The notes: generated by a model from the letters alone, not told the origin. DNA of 64,000 nucleotides from Bacteroidia bacterium (GCA_016788065.1 JAEUTI010000009.1:1-64000), one strand, 5' to 3'. Shown: positions 45,138-55,560, counted from the first letter of the stretch. Numbers and translations: made by a program.

Positions 45138-46593
45138 GCGAATTTTTTTGCTCCTTTGGTTGCTCCGATTTGGTGTAGTGATAAATTTCCAAAGCAACTA
45201 TGGCACCAATAAAACCCCAGAATGGAACGGATGCTTTTTCGGTATCTAAAAAATTGTTTAACATTCCATGCACCCAGTAAGTAATGAGTCCGAGAATAAG
45301 ACCCTTTACAAGTATTTTCAGATGTTTGTCATCAGAATAAATAATCATTCGAGAAGCACGGAATATCACCAAAGCACCTATCAAAATAAATGCAAAAGGT
45401 CCAACGATACCTTGTTCAGCCAGCGGTCCTATATATTCACTATGAGCATTTCCACCTTCTCCAAAATTGGTTGAGATAATAGTTTTTTCACTCCATTTTT
45501 GGAATGGTGCATATTCGAACATATAGGTTCCGGGACCCCATCCGAACCAGGGACGTTCATCAAACATCCTGAATGCACTATGCCATCTGTTGATACGTTC
45601 TACGTTGGAAGCATCGGTTGAAATATTCGACATGGATTGCACATGTGATGCATAGTCGGTTGAAGATTCTTTTTCGTTTTGTTCAAGAGACATAATAATT
45701 TCAGTCTGGAAAACCAGAAACAAACCAACAACCATTACAATACCACTAACTACTACGTAGGTTTTAATTCTAAGGAGAAAAACCAGATAACAAAGAAGTG
45801 CTGCAACAAGACTAATCCAGGAAGCCCTTGTATAAGAAAGAACGATTGCAGTTATAAAAACAAGCAATACTATAAAAGACCAAAATCTGACGCTTTTCGA
45901 GGATGTCTTATCTGCAATAAATCCAAACATGAGTGGAATAAACATTGCAATGAGAGCAGCATAAGCTGTATGGTCGTTATAAAAAGGAACCATAGAAGTG
46001 TGTGCTGCTTTTTCAGTAAATCCGGCCATTGCATGGTTAATAGTTGTATAAGCAATAACCACCAGTAATGGTATCACATAACACCACACAAAGACTTTTA
46101 TATTTTTTACATTTCTGAAAACCAGAATAGCAAGGAAATAATATACAGCTACAAACCAAAAACGAGCCAGAGTTGCCTTAAATGAAACCATCGGCATGGA
46201 ACTGGTGAGTGTAGTCACCATCATCCAAAGCAAGTGAAAAAGAATGGCCAGACTGATAGGGTGAGTTATAATTTTTGCTGTTAAAGTGCTATCATAAAAT
46301 TGCCGGGTAATAAATAGCAACATTGTACCAAAAATAATTGGTTCAGAAGGGAGACTGATTCCAATACCCAAACCAGTCTTTGCAAGATTGATGGAGAGTG
46401 GAGTTAGTATTACTGCAAAAAACATCAGGTAATCGACTCTGAAAATACCGGTTACTACAACCAGCAAGGCAACAGGGAAAAGCAACAACCAATAAAATTC
46501 ATTCACAATTGCAGTCAGTGCAATTAATGCAAAGACAGCAACGCTTCCGTAGAGCCATTTTAAGCCGTTGTTCTCCCGGGAAATTAGTTGCAT
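45127..46593 (-). CDS. O-antigen ligase/polymerase-like membrane protein
   Basis: This 488-residue protein has about 11 to 12 membrane helices and one large loop (about 320-385) with RPWFGWGPGTY and the conserved His motif NAHSEYIGPLAEQG. This is the Wzy/WaaL O-antigen ligase layout. It may polymerise or ligate a surface polysaccharide. The gene is downstream of wzz- and flippase-like genes, spaced by 78 bp, supporting one polysaccharide pathway. The specific role cannot be told from sequence alone. Confidence 0.85.
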   Translation of the reverse strand: MQLISRENNGLKWLYGSVAVFALIALTAIVNEFYWLLLFPVALLVVVTGIFRVDYLMFFAVILTPLSINLAKTGLGIGISLPSEPIIFGTMLLFITRQFYDSTLTAKIITHPISLAILFHLLWMMVTTLTSSMPMVSFKATLARFWFVAVYYFLAILVFRNVKNIKVFVWCYVIPLLVVIAYTTINHAMAGFTEKAAHTSMVPFYNDHTAYAALIAMFIPLMFGFIADKTSSKSVRFWSFIVLLVFITAIVLSYTRASWISLVAALLCYLVFLLRIKTYVVVSGIVMVVGLFLVFQTEIIMSLEQNEKESSTDYASHVQSMSNISTDASNVERINRWHSAFRMFDERPWFGWGPGTYMFEYAPFQKWSEKTIISTNFGEGGNAHSEYIGPLAEQGIVGPFAFILIGALVIFRASRMIIYSDDKHLKILVKGLILGLITYWVHGMLNNFLDTEKASVPFWGFIGAIVALEIYHYTKSEQPKEQKNSLNP

Positions 46594-46671
46594 TTAAATA
46601 TGATTAGAAATGTAAACCAGTTGAAGAATTATTGAGACACCATCTGATGAGTGTGCAAATTAATGGCACAC

Positions 46672-47649
46672 TCAAAGTGAACGGTTGGCTGTTATTCTTT
46701 TTGAGTTTTCGAATACCACAATAATGATAAAAGAAAGCAACAGCATGGAAGCGGTAAACATCAGCACAATTAAACTTCTGACCGGAGAAGACTTTTTCTC
46801 GGCAGGTACCGGTTTAGTTACCACGTTGGTGTATGTTAATTCCTTACTTAAATCCTTCAAGGCATTTTCATATTGAAGCTTTAAATCGTTGTAAGTGCCA
46901 CGGACTCTCCATAAGTGCTCATTCAGGGAAACATAACGACCACCATTCTCTGCAAGGTCGGTCATAACTTTGTCGAGTTTAGAATTTGAACCTCCTTTAG
47001 CCATGCTTTCATAGTATGCACGGGTAAAAGACTTAACCTGTGAATTAAAATCAAGAAGGTTGTATGTTGTTCGAATATCTTTAAGTAAGTTCTCCATGGA
47101 ATCCATTTCTGCCTTTTTAAGATCATACTGATTCTTAATAATCACCACTACTTCAGCAGATTTTTCCCTTTGAATCATCCGTGCTTTTTTATGCATTTTC
47201 ACCAAGAGAGAATCAACCAACCGGCAAGCAACAAACGGATCTGTATCATAAACTTCTATTTCAACAGATTCAAATTTAGTCTTGTCGATTTTAATGTTTT
47301 CACTCATCTGACCATAAAGAAGGGTCAATGGATATTTTTGAGTTGTATCAATTTCATAATGATTAAACAGGTCAAAGTCGCGAATCAGCTCATCTCTGAT
47401 ATCGTCTGATTCAAAAAGCTGCAGCATTTGCTCTGTTGGGCTTTCAGTCGAGTAGGGAACTAAATTCGATGGATATACAATTGCTGTAGATTTGAATTTG
47501 GGCTTGATGAAATATTCCGAAGAAAAGACCACTGAAAGTATAATTGAAAGCACCGCTATCACAATGAGCGGAATTTTATACTTCAGGACTATATTCACTA
47601 CAAAAAGTACATCAAAGCCACTTTTCTTGCTCGTCGACTCCATCATCAT
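46672..47649 (-). CDS. Wzz-like polysaccharide chain-length regulator
   Basis: This 325-residue protein has two membrane helices, near residues 22-46 and 290-312, flanking a long periplasmic coiled region (about 180-250). This is the Wzz/PCP layout that sets polysaccharide chain length. The C-terminal PVPAEKKSSPVRSLIVL carries the Pro-rich segment seen before the second helix. No tyrosine kinase domain is attached. Positioned between the flippase- and ligase-like genes. Confidence 0.85.
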   Translation of the reverse strand: MMMESTSKKSGFDVLFVVNIVLKYKIPLIVIAVLSIILSVVFSSEYFIKPKFKSTAIVYPSNLVPYSTESPTEQMLQLFESDDIRDELIRDFDLFNHYEIDTTQKYPLTLLYGQMSENIKIDKTKFESVEIEVYDTDPFVACRLVDSLLVKMHKKARMIQREKSAEVVVIIKNQYDLKKAEMDSMENLLKDIRTTYNLLDFNSQVKSFTRAYYESMAKGGSNSKLDKVMTDLAENGGRYVSLNEHLWRVRGTYNDLKLQYENALKDLSKELTYTNVVTKPVPAEKKSSPVRSLIVLMFTASMLLLSFIIIVVFENSKRITANRSL

Positions 47650-47768
47650 ATTTTTATATCAATTAAGTATTGGCGGGCAAAAGTATAAAAAAAATGCATC
47701 CGCCCTACCGATTAGTTCCTTTAAAATCAGATAATTAGTTCCTGCACAATAAAATAAATCCTGTTTCG

Positions 47769-49214
47769 TTACCGATCGCCCTGTTTTAAAATGGTAATCA
47801 TCGATTTGATGCTTATAAGCTTGAGAATAAATGAAATAGATATTCCAACTGCGAGGGAAAGCATGATGCCCGATTTCCATTCCATTCCGGATGTACCAAT
47901 CATGAAAGTGAGTGCAAGTGTACTAATAGAGAAGATTAAAAATCTCAAAATCAGATTAATATTAGGTTCAAGTTTAAATATCCGATAACAAAGTATAACC
48001 TGAATTAAAGCGGTCATGAATTGGGTGATCATGCTTGAGATAGCCGCTCCTTTTGCCTGATATTTGGGTATCAACCATAGATTCAGCAAAATATTCAGCA
48101 ACATTCCAAACAAGGCCATGGTATTCAGCTGTTTAAGATTTCCATTTGCAGTCAGCAAGGTCCCATAAATGTATGTCGTTGAAATGGCAAAAAAGCAGGT
48201 CATTAAGATTGCAAAAATCGGGGATGATTCTGCAACATGCTCATGATAAAGGAGTTCCATTATTTCCTTCCTGAAAGAAATAGCGATGGATGCAATTATC
48301 ACGGCAGGTACTGCAAGTAAAGTATATGAAAGCCTTAAAAGTTCAGTAATGCTTTGTTTTAATTTAAGCATGTGTGCAAACATTGGAAGCAGTAGACCCG
48401 CGAAAAGGAAAGCAATCATGTTTGATGCATCAAGCAACCGGTAGGCTTGAGCATAAATTCCGGCCTGAAGAGAACCATTATCCAGTAACCTCTCAATCAT
48501 GACGGAGTCGATACGATTATAGAAGGTCATTAAAAGAATCAGAATTGCAAACGGATAAGATTTTTTCAGGATCATCAGGAAAAACAAGCGGTCCCATTTC
48601 AATCTGTTGTAAACGGCTTTTCTGGAGAGTACCACCATAGTAAAAATAGCGGTTATAATATATGCACTGGTTTGGGCCCAAACAAACCATTCGATTTGAA
48701 AGGGGGTATCGGTAACATTTCCCCAAAGTAAAAGTGAGCAAATGGCGATCATGATAGTTCTATCGAGAACCGATATTACACTATCAGTTTTGAACATATG
48801 TAAACCTGCAAGATTGGATCTCAGGTAAAGAATAAAGGATATAAGCACCTGATTTAATAGCAGGATGGCCAACATTTTTAATTGCACCACTTCATACCCC
48901 AGGATAAGCGAACCAATAAGAGAAACCAGAATATACACAACAGCCAGCGCCATTCGGAGCATAATTATTCCTGACAGGTGTTTATCGAGTAATTGCCTGT
49001 TTTGAGAAATATTGCGGTTGTTAAAATTTGTAATTCCCAGATCCAGCAGGATATTGAATAAAAAGGAGAAGTTAAAAAGTGCATAATAGGCACCATAGGC
49101 TTCGGTTCCTGCTGCATTTTGCACAGAACGGTCGATTCCCAACAGCCAGAACGGTTTGATCAGGAGGTTGAGAAACAGCAGAAAAGCAAGATTGGTGATA
49201 AATTTTTTTTGCAT
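47769..49214 (-). CDS. Wzx-like polysaccharide flippase (MOP family)
   Basis: This 481-residue protein has 12 to 14 predicted helices and no large loop, typical of the MOP/Wzx flippases that move lipid-linked oligosaccharides across the inner membrane. Family features include [20 protein letters not shown] at the start, [15 protein letters not shown] near residue 55 and the middle [14 protein letters not shown]. It is the first gene of a wzx-wzz-ligase unit and has a promoter just upstream. No glycosyltransferase is in the cluster. Confidence 0.88.
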   Translation of the reverse strand: MQKKFITNLAFLLFLNLLIKPFWLLGIDRSVQNAAGTEAYGAYYALFNFSFLFNILLDLGITNFNNRNISQNRQLLDKHLSGIIMLRMALAVVYILVSLIGSLILGYEVVQLKMLAILLLNQVLISFILYLRSNLAGLHMFKTDSVISVLDRTIMIAICSLLLWGNVTDTPFQIEWFVWAQTSAYIITAIFTMVVLSRKAVYNRLKWDRLFFLMILKKSYPFAILILLMTFYNRIDSVMIERLLDNGSLQAGIYAQAYRLLDASNMIAFLFAGLLLPMFAHMLKLKQSITELLRLSYTLLAVPAVIIASIAISFRKEIMELLYHEHVAESSPIFAILMTCFFAISTTYIYGTLLTANGNLKQLNTMALFGMLLNILLNLWLIPKYQAKGAAISSMITQFMTALIQVILCYRIFKLEPNINLILRFLIFSISTLALTFMIGTSGMEWKSGIMLSLAVGISISFILKLISIKSMITILKQGDR

Positions 49215-49230
49215 TTCGAAAAAGTTGGTG

Positions 49231-49238
49231 CAAATTTA
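49231..49238 (-). promoter_or_regulatory. -7 element of the wzx-wzz-ligase unit
   Basis: TAAATTTG on the minus strand matches TAnnTTTG exactly, 17 bp upstream of the flippase start. Confidence 0.55.
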
Positions 49239-49268
49239 ACCGAATTAATTTGGGATACTATCATTCAC

Positions 49269-49871
49269 ATGAATATGCTTAAAGATGCACCTGCGGATGT
49301 TTTAAAAACAGCTGGTTGTGATGAAGCCGGAAGAGGTTGTTTAGCAGGGCCGGTATTTGCGGCTGCTGTGATATTGCCGCCCCGATTCAGGCATCCATTA
49401 CTTGATGATTCCAAGAAAATGAAAGAGGCTGATCGGGAAGAAGTTCGTGATTTTATCAAAGAAAAAGCTATTTGCTGGGCGATTGGAATGGTTGATCATG
49501 AAGAAATTGACAAAATCAATATCTTAAAAGCATCCTTTTTAGCCATGCACCGGGCAATTCTACAACTGACCGTTAAGCCTGAACATTTATTAATTGATGG
49601 AAACAGGTTTACTCCTTTTAATGGGATTTCACATACTTGCATTATAGGGGGAGACGCGAAATTCAAGGCAATAGCTGCAGCTTCCGTATTGGCAAAAACA
49701 GCACGAGATACCTATATGCTTGAGTTACATCAGCAGTTTCCTCAATATGGATGGGATAAAAATAAGGCTTATGCTACTGCTGCACATAGGGAGGCGTTGC
49801 ATGTTCATGGTCAGTCGCCATACCACCGTAAATCTTTTCGACTAGACTACCAAACCAGTCTTGATTTTTAA
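49269..49871 (+). CDS. rnhB: Ribonuclease HII
   Basis: RNase HII removes ribonucleotides and RNA-DNA hybrids. The start is set at 49269 (or 49275) because the family core [20 protein letters not shown] begins 17 residues later and the longer frame overlaps the flippase gene. The acidic residues of the active site are in GCDEAGRG and in HLLIDGNRF, with the tail [11 protein letters not shown] followed by SPYHRKSFR. Product length about 200 residues, normal. It is divergent from the flippase gene. Confidence 0.93.
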   Translation: MNMLKDAPADVLKTAGCDEAGRGCLAGPVFAAAVILPPRFRHPLLDDSKKMKEADREEVRDFIKEKAICWAIGMVDHEEIDKINILKASFLAMHRAILQLTVKPEHLLIDGNRFTPFNGISHTCIIGGDAKFKAIAAASVLAKTARDTYMLELHQQFPQYGWDKNKAYATAAHREALHVHGQSPYHRKSFRLDYQTSLDF

Positions 49872-49939
49872 ATTGCTTATTAACACTGTAGTGTAGATAA
49901 ATACAAGTAAGGAGCAACAGGGAGTGCAGTGCATAGTAG

Positions 49940-49947
49940 TAGTTTTG
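49940..49947 (+). promoter_or_regulatory. -7 element of the propeller-protein gene
   Basis: TAGTTTTG matches TAnnTTTG exactly, 40 bp upstream of the ATG at 49987. Confidence 0.5.
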
Positions 49948-49986
49948 TTGAATCCCAAAAATTCACCAAATGCTGCCAGTGTATAA

Positions 49987-52701
49987 ATGAAAAGAGTTGT
50001 TAGTTCCTCCATTATTACACTCTTAATCATAGTTGCCGGTGCAGCAACATACATTTACCTTAAAAATTTTCGTTCAGGAGGTGGTGATCCTGTAAAGGCA
50101 ATTCCTGCAGATGCATCCTTTTATTTTATCTACAACAACCCCAACGAAGGCATTCATCAGCTAACGAAGCCTTCCTTCTGGAATACCATCAAGCAAGCCC
50201 CGGTTTTTAGTAAATTATACTCCCAACTTCAATTTCTCGATTCGGCATCCCGTAAAAACAGCACTTTGGCTTCTTTTATTTCGGAAGGTAGTGTTTATGT
50301 CTCCGGTCACGTTACAGGAGCCAGGGAGTTTGATTTTATTATTCTGAAAAGTCTTCCGGGCGCAATGTCTGAAGCTGCTATAAAGGAACTGGTTGTAGAA
50401 CTTGCCGGGCAGGGTGATCAAAGTTTGTCCTCCAGAAATTACGATGGAACTCAAATATATGAATGTGGGATAGCCGGTAACCGGACTTATTCTTTTGCTA
50501 TATCCAAAGGAGTTTTCATTAGTAGTTTCACACCTTTTCTGGTTGAAGATGCTTTGAGACAGTTGAAGCTTGGTAAATCAATCGCAAAAGATTTTAAGAC
50601 AATTGAAGCCGGCACTGAAGTGGCTGGAATAACATTGTTTGCAAATGTGCGTGCATTACCTGCATTTCTTTCTGTGTTTACCAGGCAATCTGTATCCGCT
50701 AAGATTGCTCAAGTCAGCAGAATTTCTGGCTGGATGCAATCTTCGATCGGTGTTAGCAGTAACAAGCTGACATTTGCAGGCAACTTTGATCAGCCGGATT
50801 CAGCAGCATTCATTAATTGTTTTGAAGGACAAACTTCAGTTGAAAAGCACATGTTAAAAATATTACCCCGCAAGGCTGCATTCATTTCCTATTATGGTTT
50901 GTCGGATTTCAATAAATATTATTCCAGATTGCATGCAAATTACTTTACAGAAGCAGAGTCAGTCAACCGGGATCGGGTGTTTCAGTTTCTTGCTGAAGAA
51001 TATAAGCTGAAGGCAGAAGAAAAAATGCTAGAATGGATGGGTGGTGAGTATGCATTAGTGATCACAGAGCCTTCAGGTGAAAATTATGACAATAATTCTT
51101 TTGCAATTTTCAAAGCTAAAAAACCGCAGGAGGCAATTACCCAGTTAAAAACCATCAGCAGAATCATAGATAAAAAAGACAATTCAATCACTAAGGAAGA
51201 AGGCTACAATGATCATACTATTGGCTTAATAAAAATATCCAATCTTTTACCTGCAATGTTCGGAAATCAGTTCAGGATGATGACCCGGATGTATTACACT
51301 TCAATAGGAAATTATATTGTTTTTGCCAATCAGGCTTCTTCATTGAGGTCGTTTATTGATGATTATGAAAATGGTGCGGTATTAACCAAAGATTCTGATT
51401 TTAATAATGCCACAGAAGGTATTTCCGGTAAGGGTTCCTGTTTTGTGCATGTTAACCCTGCCGCTTCTTTGTACCTTTTGCGTTCTTTAGCTGAGCCTGC
51501 AGGAATTAAATTAGAAAATTACAAAGATCTCATTGGTGGGATGCAGAACTTCACCTTGCAGTTAAATGCCGGTGCTAAAGTATCCATTGAGGGATCATTA
51601 GGATTTGCCTCCGGGGGTAAAGAAGAAGGGGTAAACAGATTGTTTTCTTTTGAAACAGATTCAGCAGTCAGCAAAAAGGTTTTCGTCATAAATGATCCCG
51701 AAACAGGAAGTGGTAAATTGTTATTCTATGATGATGCAAATACCTTGTACCTTACCGATGATGCGGGAAATGAAATTTGGAAGAAAGATATTCAGGGAGA
51801 AATAAAAAGCGAAATTTTTCAGATTGATTTATTTCGTAACAACACAAAACAATTGTTATTTAATACTGCAGATTATCTGTATTTACTTGACATGGAAGGA
51901 AAGCCTGTAGGCAATTATCCGATTCGTTTACCTTCGCCTGCAACAAACGGAATTGCTGTGTTTGATTTTGATGGCAACCGTGATCCAAGAATTTATGTAG
52001 CTTGTTCAAACAAGAGAGTGTATGCTTTTCAATCGTCGGGGAAACCTATGAGTGGCTGGAATTTTAATATAACAACCGGAACTGTTAACGGACCGGTTAG
52101 AGCGGCCAGACTTAATGGCAAGGATTATTTGCTGATAACGGATGAAGAGGGTGGCGTTTCAATGGTAAACCGTTATGGTGAAGGTGGAGTTTTGGTATCG
52201 AAAGGATTTACCATTGGGAAAAACAGCAAAGTATTCCAGGATTCATCAGGAACAATTATCACAACTGATAAAAAAGGTAGTATTGTTTCCATGTCAGCTG
52301 ATGGTCATGTCACACTTAGTGAAATTGGTCAGTTGGAAGAAGATTATGGATTTTATTTTTCTGATGTTAATGATGATAATTCGAGTGATTATATTTTTAC
52401 CGATAGCAATGAATTAATTGCTTACAGTAGAAATCTGGCAGTTATATTCAGAAAAGAATTTGATGATGAATTGAAGGGTCCCATAACCTCTGCTGTACTG
52501 ACAGATGGCCGAAAAGTATTTCTTGTTTCATCCATAAAAAGTAATAAAACCTGGATGGTGTACCAGGATGGTAGCATCGCCGAAGGGTTTCCTGTTAAAG
52601 GAGATGGCGCTGCAACTATTGGTCAATTAAATACAGATGGAAAGCAGAACCTGATTGTTGGAAGCTCGGATGGTCACATTTATGTTTACTCACTGGAATA
52701 A
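49987..52701 (+). CDS. Large membrane-anchored DUF3352-like and beta-propeller protein
   Basis: This 904-residue protein has an N-terminal membrane anchor (about 8-26, IITLLIIVAGAATYIYL) and a large extracytoplasmic part. The first 530 residues resemble DUF3352-like regions with no catalytic motif. The last 340 are repeated beta-blade units (LLFYDDANTLYLTDDAGNEI; IAVFDFDGNRDPRIYVACSN; IIVGSSDGHIYVYSLE at the end), as in PQQ/FG-GAP-type propellers. It may scaffold or sense a ligand. It is followed by the LysM glucosaminidase on the other strand. Confidence 0.75.
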   Translation: MKRVVSSSIITLLIIVAGAATYIYLKNFRSGGGDPVKAIPADASFYFIYNNPNEGIHQLTKPSFWNTIKQAPVFSKLYSQLQFLDSASRKNSTLASFISEGSVYVSGHVTGAREFDFIILKSLPGAMSEAAIKELVVELAGQGDQSLSSRNYDGTQIYECGIAGNRTYSFAISKGVFISSFTPFLVEDALRQLKLGKSIAKDFKTIEAGTEVAGITLFANVRALPAFLSVFTRQSVSAKIAQVSRISGWMQSSIGVSSNKLTFAGNFDQPDSAAFINCFEGQTSVEKHMLKILPRKAAFISYYGLSDFNKYYSRLHANYFTEAESVNRDRVFQFLAEEYKLKAEEKMLEWMGGEYALVITEPSGENYDNNSFAIFKAKKPQEAITQLKTISRIIDKKDNSITKEEGYNDHTIGLIKISNLLPAMFGNQFRMMTRMYYTSIGNYIVFANQASSLRSFIDDYENGAVLTKDSDFNNATEGISGKGSCFVHVNPAASLYLLRSLAEPAGIKLENYKDLIGGMQNFTLQLNAGAKVSIEGSLGFASGGKEEGVNRLFSFETDSAVSKKVFVINDPETGSGKLLFYDDANTLYLTDDAGNEIWKKDIQGEIKSEIFQIDLFRNNTKQLLFNTADYLYLLDMEGKPVGNYPIRLPSPATNGIAVFDFDGNRDPRIYVACSNKRVYAFQSSGKPMSGWNFNITTGTVNGPVRAARLNGKDYLLITDEEGGVSMVNRYGEGGVLVSKGFTIGKNSKVFQDSSGTIITTDKKGSIVSMSADGHVTLSEIGQLEEDYGFYFSDVNDDNSSDYIFTDSNELIAYSRNLAVIFRKEFDDELKGPITSAVLTDGRKVFLVSSIKSNKTWMVYQDGSIAEGFPVKGDGAATIGQLNTDGKQNLIVGSSDGHIYVYSLE

Positions 52702-52764
52702 GTGCTTTTCATCCCCAATAATGCCAATTAATTTTTTTGCTTAAAAAGCCATAGCAGATGTGCT

Positions 52765-53760
52765 TTACCGGAGTTGAATTTGCTGTCCTTCTTTAACAGC
52801 AATACTTTCATCAAAATTATTCAGCTTAATCAGCTTGCTGAGTTTCACTCCATGTTTTTGAGATATCATCCAAAGATTTTCTCCTGCTGCCACCGTGTGA
52901 AAGGCAGCTGCCGGACGACCTCGCTTTGGTTTCAGGTACACTATATCACCTGGATTTAATTCATCATTCTGACTGGCATCATTATACTTCAGAATCTGCC
53001 ATAATCTCATATCATTGGCAACAGCAATAGAAAACCACGTATCGCCATCTTTGGCATTTACAAAAGGCACTTCATTTTTATTGGTAGCAGGTTTAGGAGC
53101 CCGCACATACTTAGCCGTTTGCTTTGGTGTTTTTGGAGAGACGGAATGCTTTGGTTTTTTTGTTTGCGGATGAGCGGCTACCGGTGCAGGAATAGAATTA
53201 GTCACAGGCATTTTCTTTCCACCTTTATCAAAATCATACAGCCGGTATTCTTCAATCAACTTGATTAGCAAATCGGCATAACGGGGGTTGGTGGCATAGC
53301 CGGCTTTCTTTAAACCATGCGCCCAGCTTTTATAATCGGTTATTTCATAGTCGAATAAAAAGGCATACCTGGGGCGTTCTCTTAAAAATTTACTGTGATC
53401 ATCAAATGACTCCAATGCCGTTTGGTATTTCCTGAAACATTCATCTTTTGCATCATCATCTTTATGAAATCCAGGCCCTGTCCAGTCACTATGGCATTTA
53501 ATCCCAAAATGGTTTTTAGCTTCTCTGGCAAGATCACTGTTGCCACTTTCCGATTCAAGTATTCCTTGAGCAAGTGTAATACTTGCAGGAACCCCCATCT
53601 TCATCATATCCTTAATAGCATCCTCCTTATACATAGAAATGTAATCGGCCGGAGTATACTTTTTAGCTGACTGACTAAAAACAGATATTGGAATGAGGAG
53701 CAGTAACAGTATCCGTAACAATGGGAGGTAGGGTTTAGAAATTGATGTGTTTAAATACAA
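52765..53760 (-). CDS. Secreted glucosaminidase with two LysM domains
   Basis: The 331-residue protein has a signal peptide (1-30), then a GH73-type glucosaminidase domain (about 35-180) with the catalytic Glu in LAQGILESESGNSDLA and the motif NHFGIKCHSDW. A Pro/Lys-rich linker (about 185-230) leads to two LysM repeats (GDTWFSIAVANDMRLWQILKYN and GENLWMISQKHGVKLSKLIKLN, split) that bind peptidoglycan. It probably cleaves peptidoglycan in cell division or growth. Confidence 0.92.
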   Translation of the reverse strand: MYLNTSISKPYLPLLRILLLLLIPISVFSQSAKKYTPADYISMYKEDAIKDMMKMGVPASITLAQGILESESGNSDLAREAKNHFGIKCHSDWTGPGFHKDDDAKDECFRKYQTALESFDDHSKFLRERPRYAFLFDYEITDYKSWAHGLKKAGYATNPRYADLLIKLIEEYRLYDFDKGGKKMPVTNSIPAPVAAHPQTKKPKHSVSPKTPKQTAKYVRAPKPATNKNEVPFVNAKDGDTWFSIAVANDMRLWQILKYNDASQNDELNPGDIVYLKPKRGRPAAAFHTVAAGENLWMISQKHGVKLSKLIKLNNFDESIAVKEGQQIQLR

Positions 53761-53964
53761 TGGCTTTCGGTTGTAACGTTAAGTTTAGTCATTCCATTAT
53801 ATCAGATATTACGGAACTCCTGCAAAGTGCAATAAAAGTTAATTTTTAGACGCATGTGGGATTAGAAATACCTTATTAATTAACATTTCAGTGTTGATAG
53901 AGGTTAACTAAGAATGGTTCGGATCCTTCATTTTTTTTGGTTCTTTGGATAACAATAAAATGCA

Positions 53965-53972
53965 TAGATTTG
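53965..53972 (+). promoter_or_regulatory. -7 element of the barrel-protein gene
   Basis: TAGATTTG matches TAnnTTTG exactly, 32 bp before the start at 54005. A TTTG lies 17 bp upstream at 53944-53947. The rest of the 244-bp gap from 53761 holds no gene. Confidence 0.5.
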
Positions 53973-54004
53973 ACATTATATACGTCTGAACCAAAAATAT
54001 CCAA

Positions 54005-54643
54005 ATGAAAAAATACCCTGCTTTATTATTGCTAATTGCAATTATTACCTCATTAACAAATAACGTCAGTGGACAAAGCTTTGAAAAAGGCAACAAGATT
54101 ATTGATGCAGGAATAAAGATCTCCATTTACAAAGTCGATGATCCTGATGATAATGATGAGGATGGGGAAGATGATGGTGCTGCCAGCTATACCATTCCGA
54201 TTGGCTTTGAATATGCTATTTCAGACAGGATAGGAGCAGGAATTGAACTGGGTATTTGTAATTATTTTACCGAGGAGGATACAATTACCAGAGCAATTGC
54301 TAAGGCAAATAGTTTCGATGTTTTACTGAAAGGAAATTTTCATTGGGTGCGAAAAGGAAAGGCCGATCTTTATAGTGGACTTGGACTTGGTTTTTCATCC
54401 TTTAAGTACAAAAGTAACGATAACCTGAATAGCAGTTACAAAGCCACAGGACCATATATCAGAATCAGCGTATTGAATGCACGCCTTTATCTGGCAGATG
54501 CATTCGCACTCGGTTTACACTTTGGATTACCTATCATGAACTTTGAAGATGGACAACTCACGGATAATCTGGGTACTGACATTAATTACAGATTAAGATT
54601 TTCCGGCTGGGATTTGGGTGCCAGTGCTGCCATCCGCTTCTGA
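54005..54643 (+). CDS. Small outer-membrane beta-barrel protein
   Basis: This 212-residue protein has a signal peptide (1-23), then an acidic stretch (DDPDDNDEDGEDDG) in the first external loop and beta strands ending in AAIRF with a C-terminal Phe, typical of OmpW/OmpX-like barrels. The DxDxDG-like acidic loop could bind calcium (speculation). Its 3' end overlaps the convergent desulfhydrase-like gene by 51 bases. Confidence 0.8.
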   Translation: MKKYPALLLLIAIITSLTNNVSGQSFEKGNKIIDAGIKISIYKVDDPDDNDEDGEDDGAASYTIPIGFEYAISDRIGAGIELGICNYFTEEDTITRAIAKANSFDVLLKGNFHWVRKGKADLYSGLGLGFSSFKYKSNDNLNSSYKATGPYIRISVLNARLYLADAFALGLHFGLPIMNFEDGQLTDNLGTDINYRLRFSGWDLGASAAIRF

Positions 54644-55516
54644 TCGGGACAAGTATTGCAAACCACCGGTATGAATTGCCAGAATTTTAGTCCCTGCAGG
54701 TATAATTCCTTTTTGGGCTAAATCGTATATTCCATAAAATAATTTACCGGTATAAATTGGTTCGACAGGTATTGCTGTTTGTTGGAAAAAGGACTTGCAG
54801 AATGCATCCAAAACGGCATCGGATTTCGCATAACCACCGAAATGATAATCACTAAACACTTTTAATTGGCTCCATTTTTCCTCGGGAGTATGGCTTTTGA
54901 TAAAATTTAAAATCGAATCCTGATCCCTTAATACATTTATAACCTGTAATGTTTGATCTTTCCCCAGTGCATGGAGTAATCCTGCAGCAGTAGTTCCGGT
55001 TCCAGCTGCAACCGCAATTACATTAAAGTGGTCATGCTTCTTTTCAAGAATTTCTTTACAGCCTATCATTCCAAAATTATTTGAACCACCTTCCGGAATA
55101 ATGAATTCATTGCCATCGGTTTTCAGAATAGAATCAATAAATTCAGGCTCATTTCTTTTGCGATACAATTCGCGTGATACAAAACAAAGTTTCATGCCAC
55201 TGGCAACAGCACGGCTAAGGGTGATATTTTTGATGGAATCTGCTTCGCCCCTTATGATACCTGTACAGTGCAGACCCGCTTTTTCACAAACGGCGGCAGT
55301 GGCTGCTATGTGATTGGAAAATGCTCCGCCAAATGTAATAATATGGTTTTTATGAAGTCTTTTTGCTTCTAAGATATTGTATTTCAATTTGTACCATTTG
55401 TTGCCGCCGGTAATTTCATCTATCAAATCGATTCTTCTAACAGTTAATTGCACCCCGGTGCCTGGGATTTCAAAAGGTCCCTGGTCAATAATAAATGATG
55501 GCAGTGTCGAAAACAT
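54593..55516 (-). CDS. D-cysteine desulfhydrase / ACC deaminase family PLP enzyme
   Basis: This 307-residue PLP enzyme has the Lys motif GNKWYKLKYNILEAKR and the substrate-binding FGGAFSNHIAATA. A Gly-rich phosphate loop is in VAAGTGTTAAGLLHAL. The family includes D-cysteine desulfhydrase and ACC deaminase; key residues to separate them cannot be assigned here. D-cysteine or a D-amino acid substrate is the likelier guess. After the conserved IHTGGLQ end, an 18-residue tail runs into the overlap with the barrel gene. Confidence 0.85.
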   Translation of the reverse strand: MFSTLPSFIIDQGPFEIPGTGVQLTVRRIDLIDEITGGNKWYKLKYNILEAKRLHKNHIITFGGAFSNHIAATAAVCEKAGLHCTGIIRGEADSIKNITLSRAVASGMKLCFVSRELYRKRNEPEFIDSILKTDGNEFIIPEGGSNNFGMIGCKEILEKKHDHFNVIAVAAGTGTTAAGLLHALGKDQTLQVINVLRDQDSILNFIKSHTPEEKWSQLKVFSDYHFGGYAKSDAVLDAFCKSFFQQTAIPVEPIYTGKLFYGIYDLAQKGIIPAGTKILAIHTGGLQYLSRSEADGSTGTQIPAGKS

Positions 55517-55541
55517 AAGGTGCTTTTCAAATGTTAAACCC

Positions 55542-55549
55542 CGAAATTA
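55542..55549 (-). promoter_or_regulatory. Candidate -7 element of the desulfhydrase-like gene (TAATTTCG)
   Basis: One base differs from TAnnTTTG, 26 bp upstream of the start. It faces away from the plus-strand element at 55553. Confidence 0.4.
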
Positions 55550-55552
55550 GCT

Positions 55553-55560
55553 TAAATTTG
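55553..55560 (+). promoter_or_regulatory. -7 element of the DUF5522-hutU unit
   Basis: TAAATTTG matches TAnnTTTG exactly and ends 4 bases before the ATG at 55565, giving a leaderless or nearly leaderless transcript. Confidence 0.55.
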
